This document shows positions 26,865-35,586 of a stretch of 64,000 bases of DNA, in pieces. Both the position numbers and the translations under genes were made by a program. The DNA comes from Lachnospiraceae bacterium. GTDB taxonomy: Bacteria > Bacillota > Clostridia > Lachnospirales > Lachnospiraceae. The DNA lies in assembly GCA_900766815.1 (NCBI GenBank), contig CAAFWV010000041.1, positions 1-64,000 on the forward strand. The letters run 5' to 3'. Position 1 is the first letter of the stretch; each line of letters starts with the position of its first letter. The notes below the pieces were generated by a model. The model ran no database searches. It was not told the DNA's origin and was given only the letters and a program-made list of their open reading frames with translations.

Positions 26865-28769
26865 ATGAATAAATTTGGGTATGTCTTAGTCGGTACAGCC
26901 GCTTTTCCGGTAAAAGTGGCCGCACCGGATTACAATGCAGACAAGATTATAGATATGGCAGCCAAAGCTGATAAGGAGGACATGGACATCCTGGTCTTCC
27001 AGGAACTTGCTCTCACAGGCTACACTTGTGCGGATCTGTTTCTTCACAGCAATCTCAGGAAGAAGACAGAGGCTGCTGTTAATAAGATACTTGAGGGTAC
27101 CGTGGATATTGATACCCTTCTTGTAGTCGGTATGCCACTGTATACGGAGGGCGAGCTTTATAACTGTGCAGCCTTCATATTCCATGGCAAACTGCTCGGA
27201 CTGGTGCCCAAGATATATATCCCGAATTATAACGAATTCTATGAGAAGAGATGGTTCATGTCAGGCGCAGGTGTTGACAGGGAGGTTCGCTTCGGTGATT
27301 ATATTGTTCCTCTTTCAAGCCGTATACAGATAATCATGGACAACAGTGCCAGGGTTGCTGCTGAGATTTGTGAGGACCTGTGGGTCAACATGCCGCCCAG
27401 CAGTGAGCATACAATAAACGGCGCCAATATTATCGTCAACCCTTCGGCAAGCGATGCCGTGATTGGCAAGAAGAAATACAGAACGAATCTTGTTACAGGT
27501 CAGTCAGCACGCTGCATGTGCGGCTATGTCTATGCTTCTGCGGGAGCAGGTGAGTCAAGCACCGACCTGGTATTTGACGGTCATCAGATTATTGCTGAAT
27601 GTGGCAAGGTAATTAAGGATGTGAATAAGCAGAAAGAGGGAATAACCTGCGGACTTATTGACGTTGAGAAGATAGACAATGACAGAGTGAGATTCAACAG
27701 CTCGCTCTATGCTGCCAATAAGACAGAATACAGAAGGATATATGTCAGTCAGGTAAGAGAGCATAACCACTTCCCTACAAAGGTTAATCCCTATCCCTTC
27801 GTGCCGGCAGACAGAGGCGACAGGATGGCAAGATGTGAGGAAATCCTTGACATTCAGGCAGCAGGTCTTGCTGAGAGACTCAGTAAAATCGGTAATCCCA
27901 AGGCTGTAATCGGTATATCCGGCGGTCTTGACAGTACACTGGCACTTCTGGTTATCGTCAAGGCGTTTAGACGTATAAACCGTCCAAACAGTGACATTGT
28001 GGCAATAACAATGCCGGGCTTCGGTACCACTGACAGAACAAAGAACAATTCCACTAAGCTCATGGAGCTACTCGGAGTAGACAGCAGGGAAATCAGCATT
28101 CGAGAGGCGGCAACCCTTCACATGAAGGATATAGGTCAGCCTGCAGATAAATATGACATCACCTTCGAGAATGTACAGGCCAGGGAGCGCACCCAGATAC
28201 TCATGGATGTAGCCAATATGGTGGGCGGAATCGTGGTCGGAACAGGCGACCTCTCCGAGCTCTGCCTCGGCTGGTGCACCTACAACGCAGACCACATGAG
28301 CATGTACGGTGTTAACGCATCAGTTCCCAAGACCCTGGTCAGATACATTATAGAGTCCTTCGCGCATCTCTATGAGGACCCCGATAAGGACAAAGAACAG
28401 GCAATTAAGTCAGTCCTCCTCGACATCTGTGATACACCGATATCACCGGAGCTTCTGCCCGTCGATGAGAACGGTAACATGACTCAGAAGACGGAGAGCA
28501 CCATCGGCAAGTATGACCTGCATGATTTCTTCATATATCATTTGCTTAGAAACGGCTTCGATATAGAGAAAATCCGGGCTTTGGCATACGTGGCCTTCGA
28601 CGGAATCGCAACCAAATCAGAGGTTGACGATACACTGGACATATTCAAGCGACGCTTCTACTCACAGCAGTTCAAGCGCTCATGCCTGCCGGACGGTCCC
28701 AAGGTCGGCAGTGTATGCATCTCCCCGAGGGGCGACCTCCGCATGCCATCGGACGTATCCTACGAATGA
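26865..28769 (+). CDS. nadE: Glutamine-dependent NAD+ synthetase
   Basis: 634 residues, the full two-domain enzyme. N-terminal nitrilase-fold glutaminase (1-290) with Glu47, Lys116 and Cys169 (AAEICEDLW) as catalytic triad; C-terminal ATP-PP-type synthetase with [12 protein letters not shown] (about 350) and [13 protein letters not shown]. It makes NAD+ from nicotinate adenine dinucleotide using ammonia from glutamine. It is 3 bp from the PfoR-like gene; no clear own promoter. pncB, which supplies the pathway, is elsewhere in the window at 44674. Confidence 0.95.
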   Translation: MNKFGYVLVGTAAFPVKVAAPDYNADKIIDMAAKADKEDMDILVFQELALTGYTCADLFLHSNLRKKTEAAVNKILEGTVDIDTLLVVGMPLYTEGELYNCAAFIFHGKLLGLVPKIYIPNYNEFYEKRWFMSGAGVDREVRFGDYIVPLSSRIQIIMDNSARVAAEICEDLWVNMPPSSEHTINGANIIVNPSASDAVIGKKKYRTNLVTGQSARCMCGYVYASAGAGESSTDLVFDGHQIIAECGKVIKDVNKQKEGITCGLIDVEKIDNDRVRFNSSLYAANKTEYRRIYVSQVREHNHFPTKVNPYPFVPADRGDRMARCEEILDIQAAGLAERLSKIGNPKAVIGISGGLDSTLALLVIVKAFRRINRPNSDIVAITMPGFGTTDRTKNNSTKLMELLGVDSREISIREAATLHMKDIGQPADKYDITFENVQARERTQILMDVANMVGGIVVGTGDLSELCLGWCTYNADHMSMYGVNASVPKTLVRYIIESFAHLYEDPDKDKEQAIKSVLLDICDTPISPELLPVDENGNMTQKTESTIGKYDLHDFFIYHLLRNGFDIEKIRALAYVAFDGIATKSEVDDTLDIFKRRFYSQQFKRSCLPDGPKVGSVCISPRGDLRMPSDVSYE

Positions 28770-28845
28770 TTGTGTGAGAGAACGTGACGCGATGCGATAT
28801 ATATGGTACACTAAGGAGAGAAAACAGATAAGTGTTGAGGTTGAG

Positions 28846-30402
28846 ATGAGAAAAGCAGTAGTAATCGGCGCCGGTCCTGCGGGACTGACAGCCGCATATG
28901 AATTGGTTGATAAGGCAGAGGATATTGAGGTAGTTGTCCTTGAAGAGAGTGAGCACATGGGTGGTATATCCAAGACGGTGAACTATAAGGGCAACCGTAT
29001 GGATATGGGTGGCCACAGGTTCTTCTCGAAGGTGGACGAAGTCAATGAATGGTGGGATAAGATGCTTCCTATGCAGGGAAGTCCCGCTTCGGATTATAAG
29101 ACTCTGGGAATAACCGTGCCTCTGAAGGAGAATGGTCCCGACCCTGAGAAGGTGGATGAGACCATGCTTATGAGACAGAGAGTGTCAAGAATCTTCTATA
29201 ATAAGAAGTTCTTTGATTATCCGATTTCGCTTAAGCCCGAGACCTTCACCAATATGGGGCTGGTTACAACCATTCAGGTGGGATTCTCATATCTGGCAAG
29301 TGTATTCCATAAGAGAGAGGAGAAGTCCTTAGAGGATTTCTATATCAACAGATTCGGTAAGAAGCTATACAGTATGTTCTTCGAGAGGTATACAGAGAAC
29401 CTGTGGGGCAGACATCCAAGCGTAATTGCTCCGGACTGGGGCAGCCAGAGAGTTAAGGGTCTCTCAATTGCAGCTATTTTGAAAGATATGTTTTCTAAGC
29501 TTCTGCCGGGTAAGAAGAATCGCAAGGTTGAGACCTCACTTATTGAGGAGTTCAAGTATCCTAAGCTTGGCCCCGGAGAGTTGTGGGATGTAACTGCGGA
29601 TAAGGTTATTGCCAAGGGCGGTAAGATTCTTAAGAATCATAAGGCAGTGAGAATAGTTAAGGATGAGAACAACCATATTAAGGAAGTGGTATGTGAGACT
29701 CCTGAGGGAGAGGTTAGCTTTGAGGCGGACATTGTAATTTCCTCAATGCCGATTAAGGACCTCGTAGCCGGTATGAATGATGTACCGGATGATATGAGAA
29801 CAATTGCAGAAGGACTTCCTTACAGAGATTATCTGACACTTGGCGTGCTTGTTCCGAAGCTTTTGCTTAAGAATAAGACAAAGCATAAAACAATTGGAAA
29901 TATTATTCCTGATAACTGGGTATATGTTCATGACAGGGGTATCCATATGGGCAGATTCCAGATATACAATAACTGGTCACCCTATATGGTTAAGGATCTT
30001 GAGAACACTGTATGGGTGGGTCTTGAGTATTTCTGTTATGAGAATGATGAATGGTGGAATATGAGCGAGGAAGAGTTCGCTAAGTTTGCCATTGATGATA
30101 TGATTAACCTTGGACTGATTGATAGTGCAGACAGTGTACTTGACTATCATGAGGAGAAGGTTAAGAAGGCATATCCGGCATATTTTGACACATATGCGAG
30201 AATGGATGAGCTTACAGATTATCTTAATACTGTTGACAATCTCTATTGTGTAGGACGTAATGGTCAGCACAGATATAACAATCTTGATCATTCAATGTGC
30301 ACGAGCTTTGAGACTGTTAAGAATATCCTGACAGGAAGAACTGATAAGAGCAATATCTGGTCTGTTAATACAGAGACAGAATATCATGAGAGCAAGTCAT
30401 AG
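28846..30402 (+). CDS. FAD-dependent oxidoreductase, amine oxidase / protoporphyrinogen oxidase-like
   Basis: 518 residues from ATG 28846 (GAGG five bases upstream). Rossmann motif [16 protein letters not shown] at the start and [23 protein letters not shown] form the FAD cradle. The overall family groups with UDP-galactopyranose mutase, HemY-like and desaturase proteins; homologues often sit in glycan genes. An in-frame extension back to 28624 overlaps nadE by 146 bp, has no supporting homology and is excluded. Substrate unknown. A strong terminator follows. Confidence 0.85.
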   Translation: MRKAVVIGAGPAGLTAAYELVDKAEDIEVVVLEESEHMGGISKTVNYKGNRMDMGGHRFFSKVDEVNEWWDKMLPMQGSPASDYKTLGITVPLKENGPDPEKVDETMLMRQRVSRIFYNKKFFDYPISLKPETFTNMGLVTTIQVGFSYLASVFHKREEKSLEDFYINRFGKKLYSMFFERYTENLWGRHPSVIAPDWGSQRVKGLSIAAILKDMFSKLLPGKKNRKVETSLIEEFKYPKLGPGELWDVTADKVIAKGGKILKNHKAVRIVKDENNHIKEVVCETPEGEVSFEADIVISSMPIKDLVAGMNDVPDDMRTIAEGLPYRDYLTLGVLVPKLLLKNKTKHKTIGNIIPDNWVYVHDRGIHMGRFQIYNNWSPYMVKDLENTVWVGLEYFCYENDEWWNMSEEEFAKFAIDDMINLGLIDSADSVLDYHEEKVKKAYPAYFDTYARMDELTDYLNTVDNLYCVGRNGQHRYNNLDHSMCTSFETVKNILTGRTDKSNIWSVNTETEYHESKS

Positions 30403-30411
30403 TTATTATTA

Positions 30412-30443
30412 TTTCCGATGCATTTATGCATCGGAAATTTTTT
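30412..30443 (+). terminator. Strong terminator after the FAD oxidoreductase
   Basis: 12-bp stem TTTCCGATGCAT / ATGCATCGGAAA with a two-base loop, then six T. It ends ten bases before the MATE gene start. Confidence 0.9.
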
Positions 30444-30453
30444 GGTGAAAAAT

Positions 30454-31812
30454 ATGGCAGGGATGACAACAAAAAAATATGAAATGGATATGTGCAACGG
30501 ACCGCTGTTAAAGCAGATCCTTGTGTTTACCATGCCACTTATGGCATCGGGAATACTGCAGCTGCTCTTCAATGCAGCCGATATGGTGGTGGCGGGAAGA
30601 TATGCGGGAAGTATAGCACTCGGCGCGGTTGGTGCAACCTCATCCCTGATTAATCTCATTATTAATGTATTCATGGGGCTGTCTGTCGGAGCCAATGTTG
30701 TAATTGCGCACTTCTATGGTGCGGATTCTAAGAACGATGTTTTTGAGACAGTGCACACAGCCATTGCCCTTGCAGGAGGATGTGGAATATTTCTGCTACT
30801 CCTTGGATATTTCATATCAGGACCTGCCCTTATTATGATGGCTACACCTGCTGAGATTCTGCCCCACTCGACCAAGTATATGCAGGTATATTTTCTCGGC
30901 GTTCCCATGTTGCTTCTCTATAACTTTGGTGCAGCAATCTTAAGAGCTGTCGGTGATACCGGGAGACCGCTCTTTTTTCTTATTATTGCCGGTATTATTA
31001 ATGTGATACTTAATGTAATATTCGTTAAGTATCTGGGGCTTGGAGTTACGGGAGTGGCACTGGCAACTGTGATGTCTGAGGCAATCAGTGCATTTCTTGT
31101 TATTAGGGCTTTGATGAATAGCGATAGTGCGATTAAGCTTAGCTTAAGAAATGTAAAGATATATAAGGATAAGGTATCAAGGATAGTGAGAATCGGACTT
31201 CCGGCGGGCTTTCAGGGAGCGGTTTTTTCCATTTCCAATGTACTTATCCAGTCGTCTGTCAACTCATTCGGCGCGGTAGCGGTAGCAGGTAACACTGCTG
31301 CCATGAGTCTTGAAGGCTTCGTATATAATGCGATGAATTCTTTCCATCAGACAGCAATCAGCTTCACCGGACAGAATATGGGTGCCAGAAAATATGACAG
31401 AGTAAAGAGAATTGCCCTATTGTGTATACTCTGTGCGGCCGTGACCGGAATAATTCTTGGAGGCTTCTGTAACATATTCTCGAATCAGCTTCTGTCTCTG
31501 TACAACAGTGAGCCGGAGGTTGTTGGCTTTGGTCAGCGAAGGATTGTTATCATCATGTCTACCTATTTCCTTTGCGGTATCATGGACGCCATTGTCGGTT
31601 CGCTTCGAGGTATGGGCTATTCTGTTATGCCGATGATTGTGTCCCTACTTGGAGCCTGCGCTTTTAGAATCGTGTGGATATATACAGTATTTGCAGCTAC
31701 TCCCACGCCGGAGTGCCTCTATGTATCGTATCCCTTATCGTGGACAATTACTTTTCTGGTTCATCTGTGTTGCTATTTTTTGATTGCGAATAAACGGTTA
31801 AAAACGCGATGA
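30454..31812 (+). CDS. MATE family efflux transporter
   Basis: 452 residues, 12 predicted membrane helices in two halves, with the MATE motifs MASGILQLLFNAADMVVAGR (residues about 25-45) and VGANVVIAHFYGADSKN. Exports cationic drugs or metabolites against Na+ or H+. I start at ATG 30454, with GGTG as a partial ribosome binding site; MTTKK at 30463 is an alternative. Because the terminator lies immediately upstream, transcription must come from read-through or from a promoter inside the previous gene. Confidence 0.92.
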   Translation: MAGMTTKKYEMDMCNGPLLKQILVFTMPLMASGILQLLFNAADMVVAGRYAGSIALGAVGATSSLINLIINVFMGLSVGANVVIAHFYGADSKNDVFETVHTAIALAGGCGIFLLLLGYFISGPALIMMATPAEILPHSTKYMQVYFLGVPMLLLYNFGAAILRAVGDTGRPLFFLIIAGIINVILNVIFVKYLGLGVTGVALATVMSEAISAFLVIRALMNSDSAIKLSLRNVKIYKDKVSRIVRIGLPAGFQGAVFSISNVLIQSSVNSFGAVAVAGNTAAMSLEGFVYNAMNSFHQTAISFTGQNMGARKYDRVKRIALLCILCAAVTGIILGGFCNIFSNQLLSLYNSEPEVVGFGQRRIVIIMSTYFLCGIMDAIVGSLRGMGYSVMPMIVSLLGACAFRIVWIYTVFAATPTPECLYVSYPLSWTITFLVHLCCYFLIANKRLKTR

Positions 31813-31842
31813 CTGACTTTACTCTGATAACAAGATAAATCA

Positions 31843-31871
31843 TTGTCTTGATTAATAAAATGAGATATAAT
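31843..31871 (+). promoter_or_regulatory. Promoter of the PF04392-type ABC operon
   Basis: TTGTCT (31843-31848), 17-bp spacer, TATAAT (31866-31871). The mRNA begins with an 8-bp hairpin (31879-31899, one G-U pair, five-base loop) just before the GAGAGGAG ribosome binding site, possibly a stabiliser. Confidence 0.7.
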
Positions 31872-31914
31872 GCCTTTAGTTGTGGGATGGACCCACGACA
31901 GAGAGGAGAAAGTT

Positions 31915-33015
31915 ATGAAGAAGAAATTATTATCCATGGTACTTGCCATGACAATGGTGCTTTCACTTACAGCTTGTGGAAGTGCGGCAGAGACTTCTAC
32001 AGATACATCTGCTCAGACAGAGGAATCTGCAGAGGCCGCTGAGTCTGCAACCGAGGAAGCTGCAACAGAGGCTGCAGCTGAGTACGTTGTCGGAATCTGT
32101 AATTATGTAGATGATGCATCTCTGAATCAGATCTGTGATAACATCCAGAACAGACTTAATGAGATTGGAACAGAGAAGGGCGTAAAGTTTACGGTTAATT
32201 ACGATAACTGTATGGCTGATGCCAATGTAATGGAACAGATTATCTCTGACTTTATTGCAGATGAAGTTGATCTTATGGTAGGTGTTGCAACACCTGTTGC
32301 AATGGCTATGCAGGCTGATACAGAAGATAATCAGATTCCTGTTATCTTCGCTGCAGTATCAGATCCACTCGCTACAGGAGTTGTTGAGAGCTTAGAAGCT
32401 CCCGGAGCTAATGTAACCGGTACATCAGACTTCCTTGATACAACAGCAGTTATGAATCTTATCTTCGCTGCTAACCCTGAGGCAGACAAGATTGGTCTTT
32501 TATATGACCTTGGACAGGATTCTTCAACAACAGCAATTGCTGATGCTAAGGCTTACCTCGATGCTAAGGGTATTGAGTATGTTGAGAGAACAGGTACCAC
32601 AGTTGATGAAGTTAGTCTTGCTGCAGATGCGTTGATTGCAGATGAGGTTGATGCGATTTTTACACCATCTGATAATACAATCATGCAGGCTGAACTTACA
32701 ATATATGAGAAGCTTGCTGATGCAGGAATTCCTCATTACGCAGGTGCAGATTCATTCGCACTTAACGGAGCCTTCCTTGGATACGGTGTTGACTATGCCA
32801 ACCTTGGTGTTGAGACGGCTAACATGATTGCAGAGGTGCTTCTTGAGGGCAAGGAGCCCGCAACACTTCCCGTTAAGACCTTTGACAACGGTACAGCTAC
32901 CATTAACACAGAGGTTTGCGAAAAGATTGGATTTGACTTCAATACAATAAGTGAGACTTTCGCTCCTTACTGTACTCAGGTTAAGGAAATCCAGACAGCA
33001 GAAAGCTTTGAATAA
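31915..33015 (+). CDS. ABC transporter substrate-binding lipoprotein (PF04392 type)
   Basis: 366 residues from ATG 31915. Lipoprotein signal ends in SLTACGS (Cys 20), followed by an Ala/Glu-rich linker and two Rossmann-like lobes: VVGICNYVDDASLNQI, LMVGVATPVAMAMQ, PVIFAAVSDPLATGVV and PHYAGADSFALNGAFLGYGVDY. This is the ABC_sub_bind family, which includes the tryptophan/tyrosine binding protein TrpX of streptococci. Delivers an aromatic or other small ligand to the downstream permease. No T-box or Trp leader is seen in this window, so the ligand is uncertain. Confidence 0.9.
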   Translation: MKKKLLSMVLAMTMVLSLTACGSAAETSTDTSAQTEESAEAAESATEEAATEAAAEYVVGICNYVDDASLNQICDNIQNRLNEIGTEKGVKFTVNYDNCMADANVMEQIISDFIADEVDLMVGVATPVAMAMQADTEDNQIPVIFAAVSDPLATGVVESLEAPGANVTGTSDFLDTTAVMNLIFAANPEADKIGLLYDLGQDSSTTAIADAKAYLDAKGIEYVERTGTTVDEVSLAADALIADEVDAIFTPSDNTIMQAELTIYEKLADAGIPHYAGADSFALNGAFLGYGVDYANLGVETANMIAEVLLEGKEPATLPVKTFDNGTATINTEVCEKIGFDFNTISETFAPYCTQVKEIQTAESFE

Positions 33016-33026
33016 AGAGGTTTATA

Positions 33027-33965
33027 ATGTCATTTAGTGCAATTCTTGGCTTGGGACAGACCGCCCTTGAACTGGGACTTATCAGTTCACTTACGGTGCT
33101 GGCGCTGTTTCTAAGCTATACTATGTTGAATGTATGTGATTTGTCCACTGACGGCTGCTTCACGCTTGGAGCAGCTGTTGGTGCTATGGTGGCTATATCA
33201 GGTCACCCCTATCTGTCTATAGCAGCAGCTATGCTTGCGGGTGTTACCTCGGGCTTTATTACATCTCTGCTGCAGACCAGAATGGGAATAGACAGCCTGC
33301 TTGCGGGTATTATTGTGAATACGGGACTGTATTCGGTCAATATTGCCGTGATGGGCAATTCATCACTGCTTAATCTGAATAAGACAGAGACAGTATTTAC
33401 CGGGATGAAGGCAGCACTCCGGGATACTCCTTTTAAGAGCATGTATACTCTTGCAGTTGTTCTTATTGCAGTTATTCTGGTGGTTGTTTTCCTTGTGCTC
33501 TTCCTTAGGACAAGACTTGGTCTTGCCATAAGAGCTACAGGTAATAATCCGGATATGGTTAGGTCTTCGTCAATCAATCCGGCCTTTACAATTACTGTGG
33601 GCTTATGTATATCCAATTCATTTACAGCGCTTTCGGGCTGTCTGCTTGGTCAGTCTCAGAAGTCTGTGAATATTGATATCGGAACCGGTATGGTTACCGT
33701 GGCACTGGCATCGCTCTTAATCGGTCGTGCTTTTCTTGGTAAGGGCGGACTGCTGTCGAGGGCAATAGGTGCAGTTCTGGGCTCTTTTGTATTCAGACTG
33801 GTATATACGATTGCACTTAGATTCAATATGCCTGCTTATATGCTTAAGCTGGTATCTTCTTTCATAGTAATTATTGCAATCTCGACACCATATCTTAAGT
33901 CGAGAATGCCTCTTGTTAAGAGAAGATGGGCAGTAAAGCATGGAAAGGAGGGAGTAGATGCTTAA
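33027..33965 (+). CDS. ABC transporter permease of the PF04392-type system
   Basis: 312 residues with about nine membrane helices, of the branched-chain-type permease fold (BPD_transp_2), as in TrpY. The loop LGLAIRATGNNPDMVRSSS carries the coupling motif to the ATPase. It begins 11 bp after the binding protein gene and overlaps the ATPase gene by 8 bp. Confidence 0.9.
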   Translation: MSFSAILGLGQTALELGLISSLTVLALFLSYTMLNVCDLSTDGCFTLGAAVGAMVAISGHPYLSIAAAMLAGVTSGFITSLLQTRMGIDSLLAGIIVNTGLYSVNIAVMGNSSLLNLNKTETVFTGMKAALRDTPFKSMYTLAVVLIAVILVVVFLVLFLRTRLGLAIRATGNNPDMVRSSSINPAFTITVGLCISNSFTALSGCLLGQSQKSVNIDIGTGMVTVALASLLIGRAFLGKGGLLSRAIGAVLGSFVFRLVYTIALRFNMPAYMLKLVSSFIVIIAISTPYLKSRMPLVKRRWAVKHGKEGVDA

Positions 33966-34743
33966 GTTAAATCATGTATCACTTACCTTCAATCAGGGAA
34001 CGCAGGATGAGAAGAAGGCTATAGATGATGTTACCCTGCATGTGAAGAAGGGCGATTTTATATCGATTATCGGAGCTAACGGCGCCGGTAAGTCTACCCT
34101 GTTCAATGTGATTGCGGGTACCTTCATTACAGATAGCGGCAACATATATCTTGATGATAAGGATATTACTCTTACCGAGGAGCATCTGAGGTCAAGAGTA
34201 ATCGGAAGACTGTTCCAGGACCCCATGAAGGGTTCTGCGCCGGGTATGAGCATAGAAGAGAACCTGGCTCTGGCAGCAGGCAGCGGAGGATGGTTCCAGA
34301 GAACGACCAAGGCAGACAGGGAGCGATTCAGGGAGAAGCTCTCTGAACTGAATATGGGTCTTGAAGACAGAATGAGACAGCCGGTTGGATTGCTTTCCGG
34401 CGGTCAGCGTCAGGCACTGACACTTATGATGGCGACAATCAATCCGCCGAAGTTACTGTTACTTGATGAGCATACGGCAGCACTTGATCCTGCTACTGCC
34501 GACAAGGTAATAGAGCTTACTAAGAGGATTGTTGCAGAGAATAATCTTACATGCCTGATGATCACACATAATATGCAATCAGCACTCGAGCTTGGAAACA
34601 GAACTCTCATGATGGATCATGGAAGAATCATTATCGATGTGGAAGGAAATGAAAGATCGGGACTTACGGTGGATGACCTGCTGACTAAGTTTAAGGATTT
34701 GTCCGGAGAGAAGCTTACCAATGACAGAATGCTGCTTTCATAG
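33958..34743 (+). CDS. ABC transporter ATPase of the PF04392-type system
   Basis: 261 residues with Walker A GANGAGKST (about 40), Q-loop GRLFQDPMKGSAPGMS, signature LLSGGQRQALTLMMAT, Walker B LLLLDEHTAALDP (Glu of DEP present as DEH) and His switch MITHNMQ. Powers uptake through the overlapping upstream permease. GGAGGGA precedes the ATG. Confidence 0.92.
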   Translation: MLKLNHVSLTFNQGTQDEKKAIDDVTLHVKKGDFISIIGANGAGKSTLFNVIAGTFITDSGNIYLDDKDITLTEEHLRSRVIGRLFQDPMKGSAPGMSIEENLALAAGSGGWFQRTTKADRERFREKLSELNMGLEDRMRQPVGLLSGGQRQALTLMMATINPPKLLLLDEHTAALDPATADKVIELTKRIVAENNLTCLMITHNMQSALELGNRTLMMDHGRIIIDVEGNERSGLTVDDLLTKFKDLSGEKLTNDRMLLS

Positions 34744-34779
34744 AAATTATAGGTTTATTGTCAGATGGGAGGAGAGAAA

Positions 34780-35490
34780 ATGACAAGAGCAGAATTAAAG
34801 GAACAGGCTAAGGCCCAGTTAAAAGGTAACGTATGGAAGTTGTTCGGAATAACCGTAGTATATATGCTTATCAGCATGGTTGTTTCATGGGTAGCTTCAC
34901 TGGTAGGTGGCGACGGTGCACTTACAGGAATTATTTCATTATTAGGTTCAATATTTGTAATTTATCCTGCAGCAATGGGATTAACTAAGGTTTTCCTTAA
35001 TGTTACCTATGGTGACGACCCTAAGGTAGCAACACTTCTTGACGGATTCAAGATTAATTACATTAATAATGTTCTTCTGTATGTACTTATTTCGGTATTT
35101 ACAACCTTATGGACATTGTTGTTTATTATCCCCGGAATCATTGCAGCATATTCATATACAATGGCTCCATACATCTTACTTGAGCATCCCGAGCTTTCAG
35201 CTAAGGAAGCCATCGGATACAGTAAGCAGATGATGAAGGGACATAAGTTCGAACTCTTCGTACTTCAGTTATCATTCATCCTTTGGGCGCTTCTTGGTAT
35301 AGTAACATTTGGTATCGCATATATCTATGTTGGTCCGTATATCACACTTACTACTACAGACTTCTACCACAATATAAAGGGTGAGGTTTTCGGTGATACT
35401 TCCACAGAGTCATATACAGAGGCTGCTTCTGAAGTAATCGAGCAGGCTGCAGCTGTTGTTGACGATCAGACTTCAGCAGTTATTGAATAA
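34780..35490 (+). CDS. DUF975 membrane protein
   Basis: 236 residues from ATG 34780 with GGAGGAGAG just upstream (an ATG at 34765 lies in the ribosome binding region). The start MTRAELKEQAKAQLKGNVWK is typical of DUF975 proteins; the body has about five to six membrane helices including FIIPGIIAAYSYTMAPYIL and EAIGYSKQMMKGHKFELF. Function unknown, possibly membrane stress or lipid related. It is 36 bp after the ABC ATPase gene and ends at a clear terminator. Confidence 0.85.
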   Translation: MTRAELKEQAKAQLKGNVWKLFGITVVYMLISMVVSWVASLVGGDGALTGIISLLGSIFVIYPAAMGLTKVFLNVTYGDDPKVATLLDGFKINYINNVLLYVLISVFTTLWTLLFIIPGIIAAYSYTMAPYILLEHPELSAKEAIGYSKQMMKGHKFELFVLQLSFILWALLGIVTFGIAYIYVGPYITLTTTDFYHNIKGEVFGDTSTESYTEAASEVIEQAAAVVDDQTSAVIE

Positions 35491-35516
35491 GAAAAATAAT
35501 AATGAATAACACAATT

Positions 35517-35545
35517 AAGCTCCGGTAGTATTACCGGAGCTTTTT
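35517..35545 (+). terminator. Terminator after the DUF975 gene
   Basis: 11-bp stem AAGCTCCGGTA / TACCGGAGCTT with a four-base loop and TTTTT at its end. Confidence 0.92.
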
Positions 35546-35586
35546 GCTTGCGTGCCCGGCGGTAAGTGCCTCTATATCAGGCAGTA

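Noticed and set aside
28624..28845. N-terminal extension of the FAD oxidoreductase gene over nadE
   Set aside because: It overlaps nadE in another frame, has low-complexity composition and no start signal; the Rossmann motif begins just after ATG 28846.
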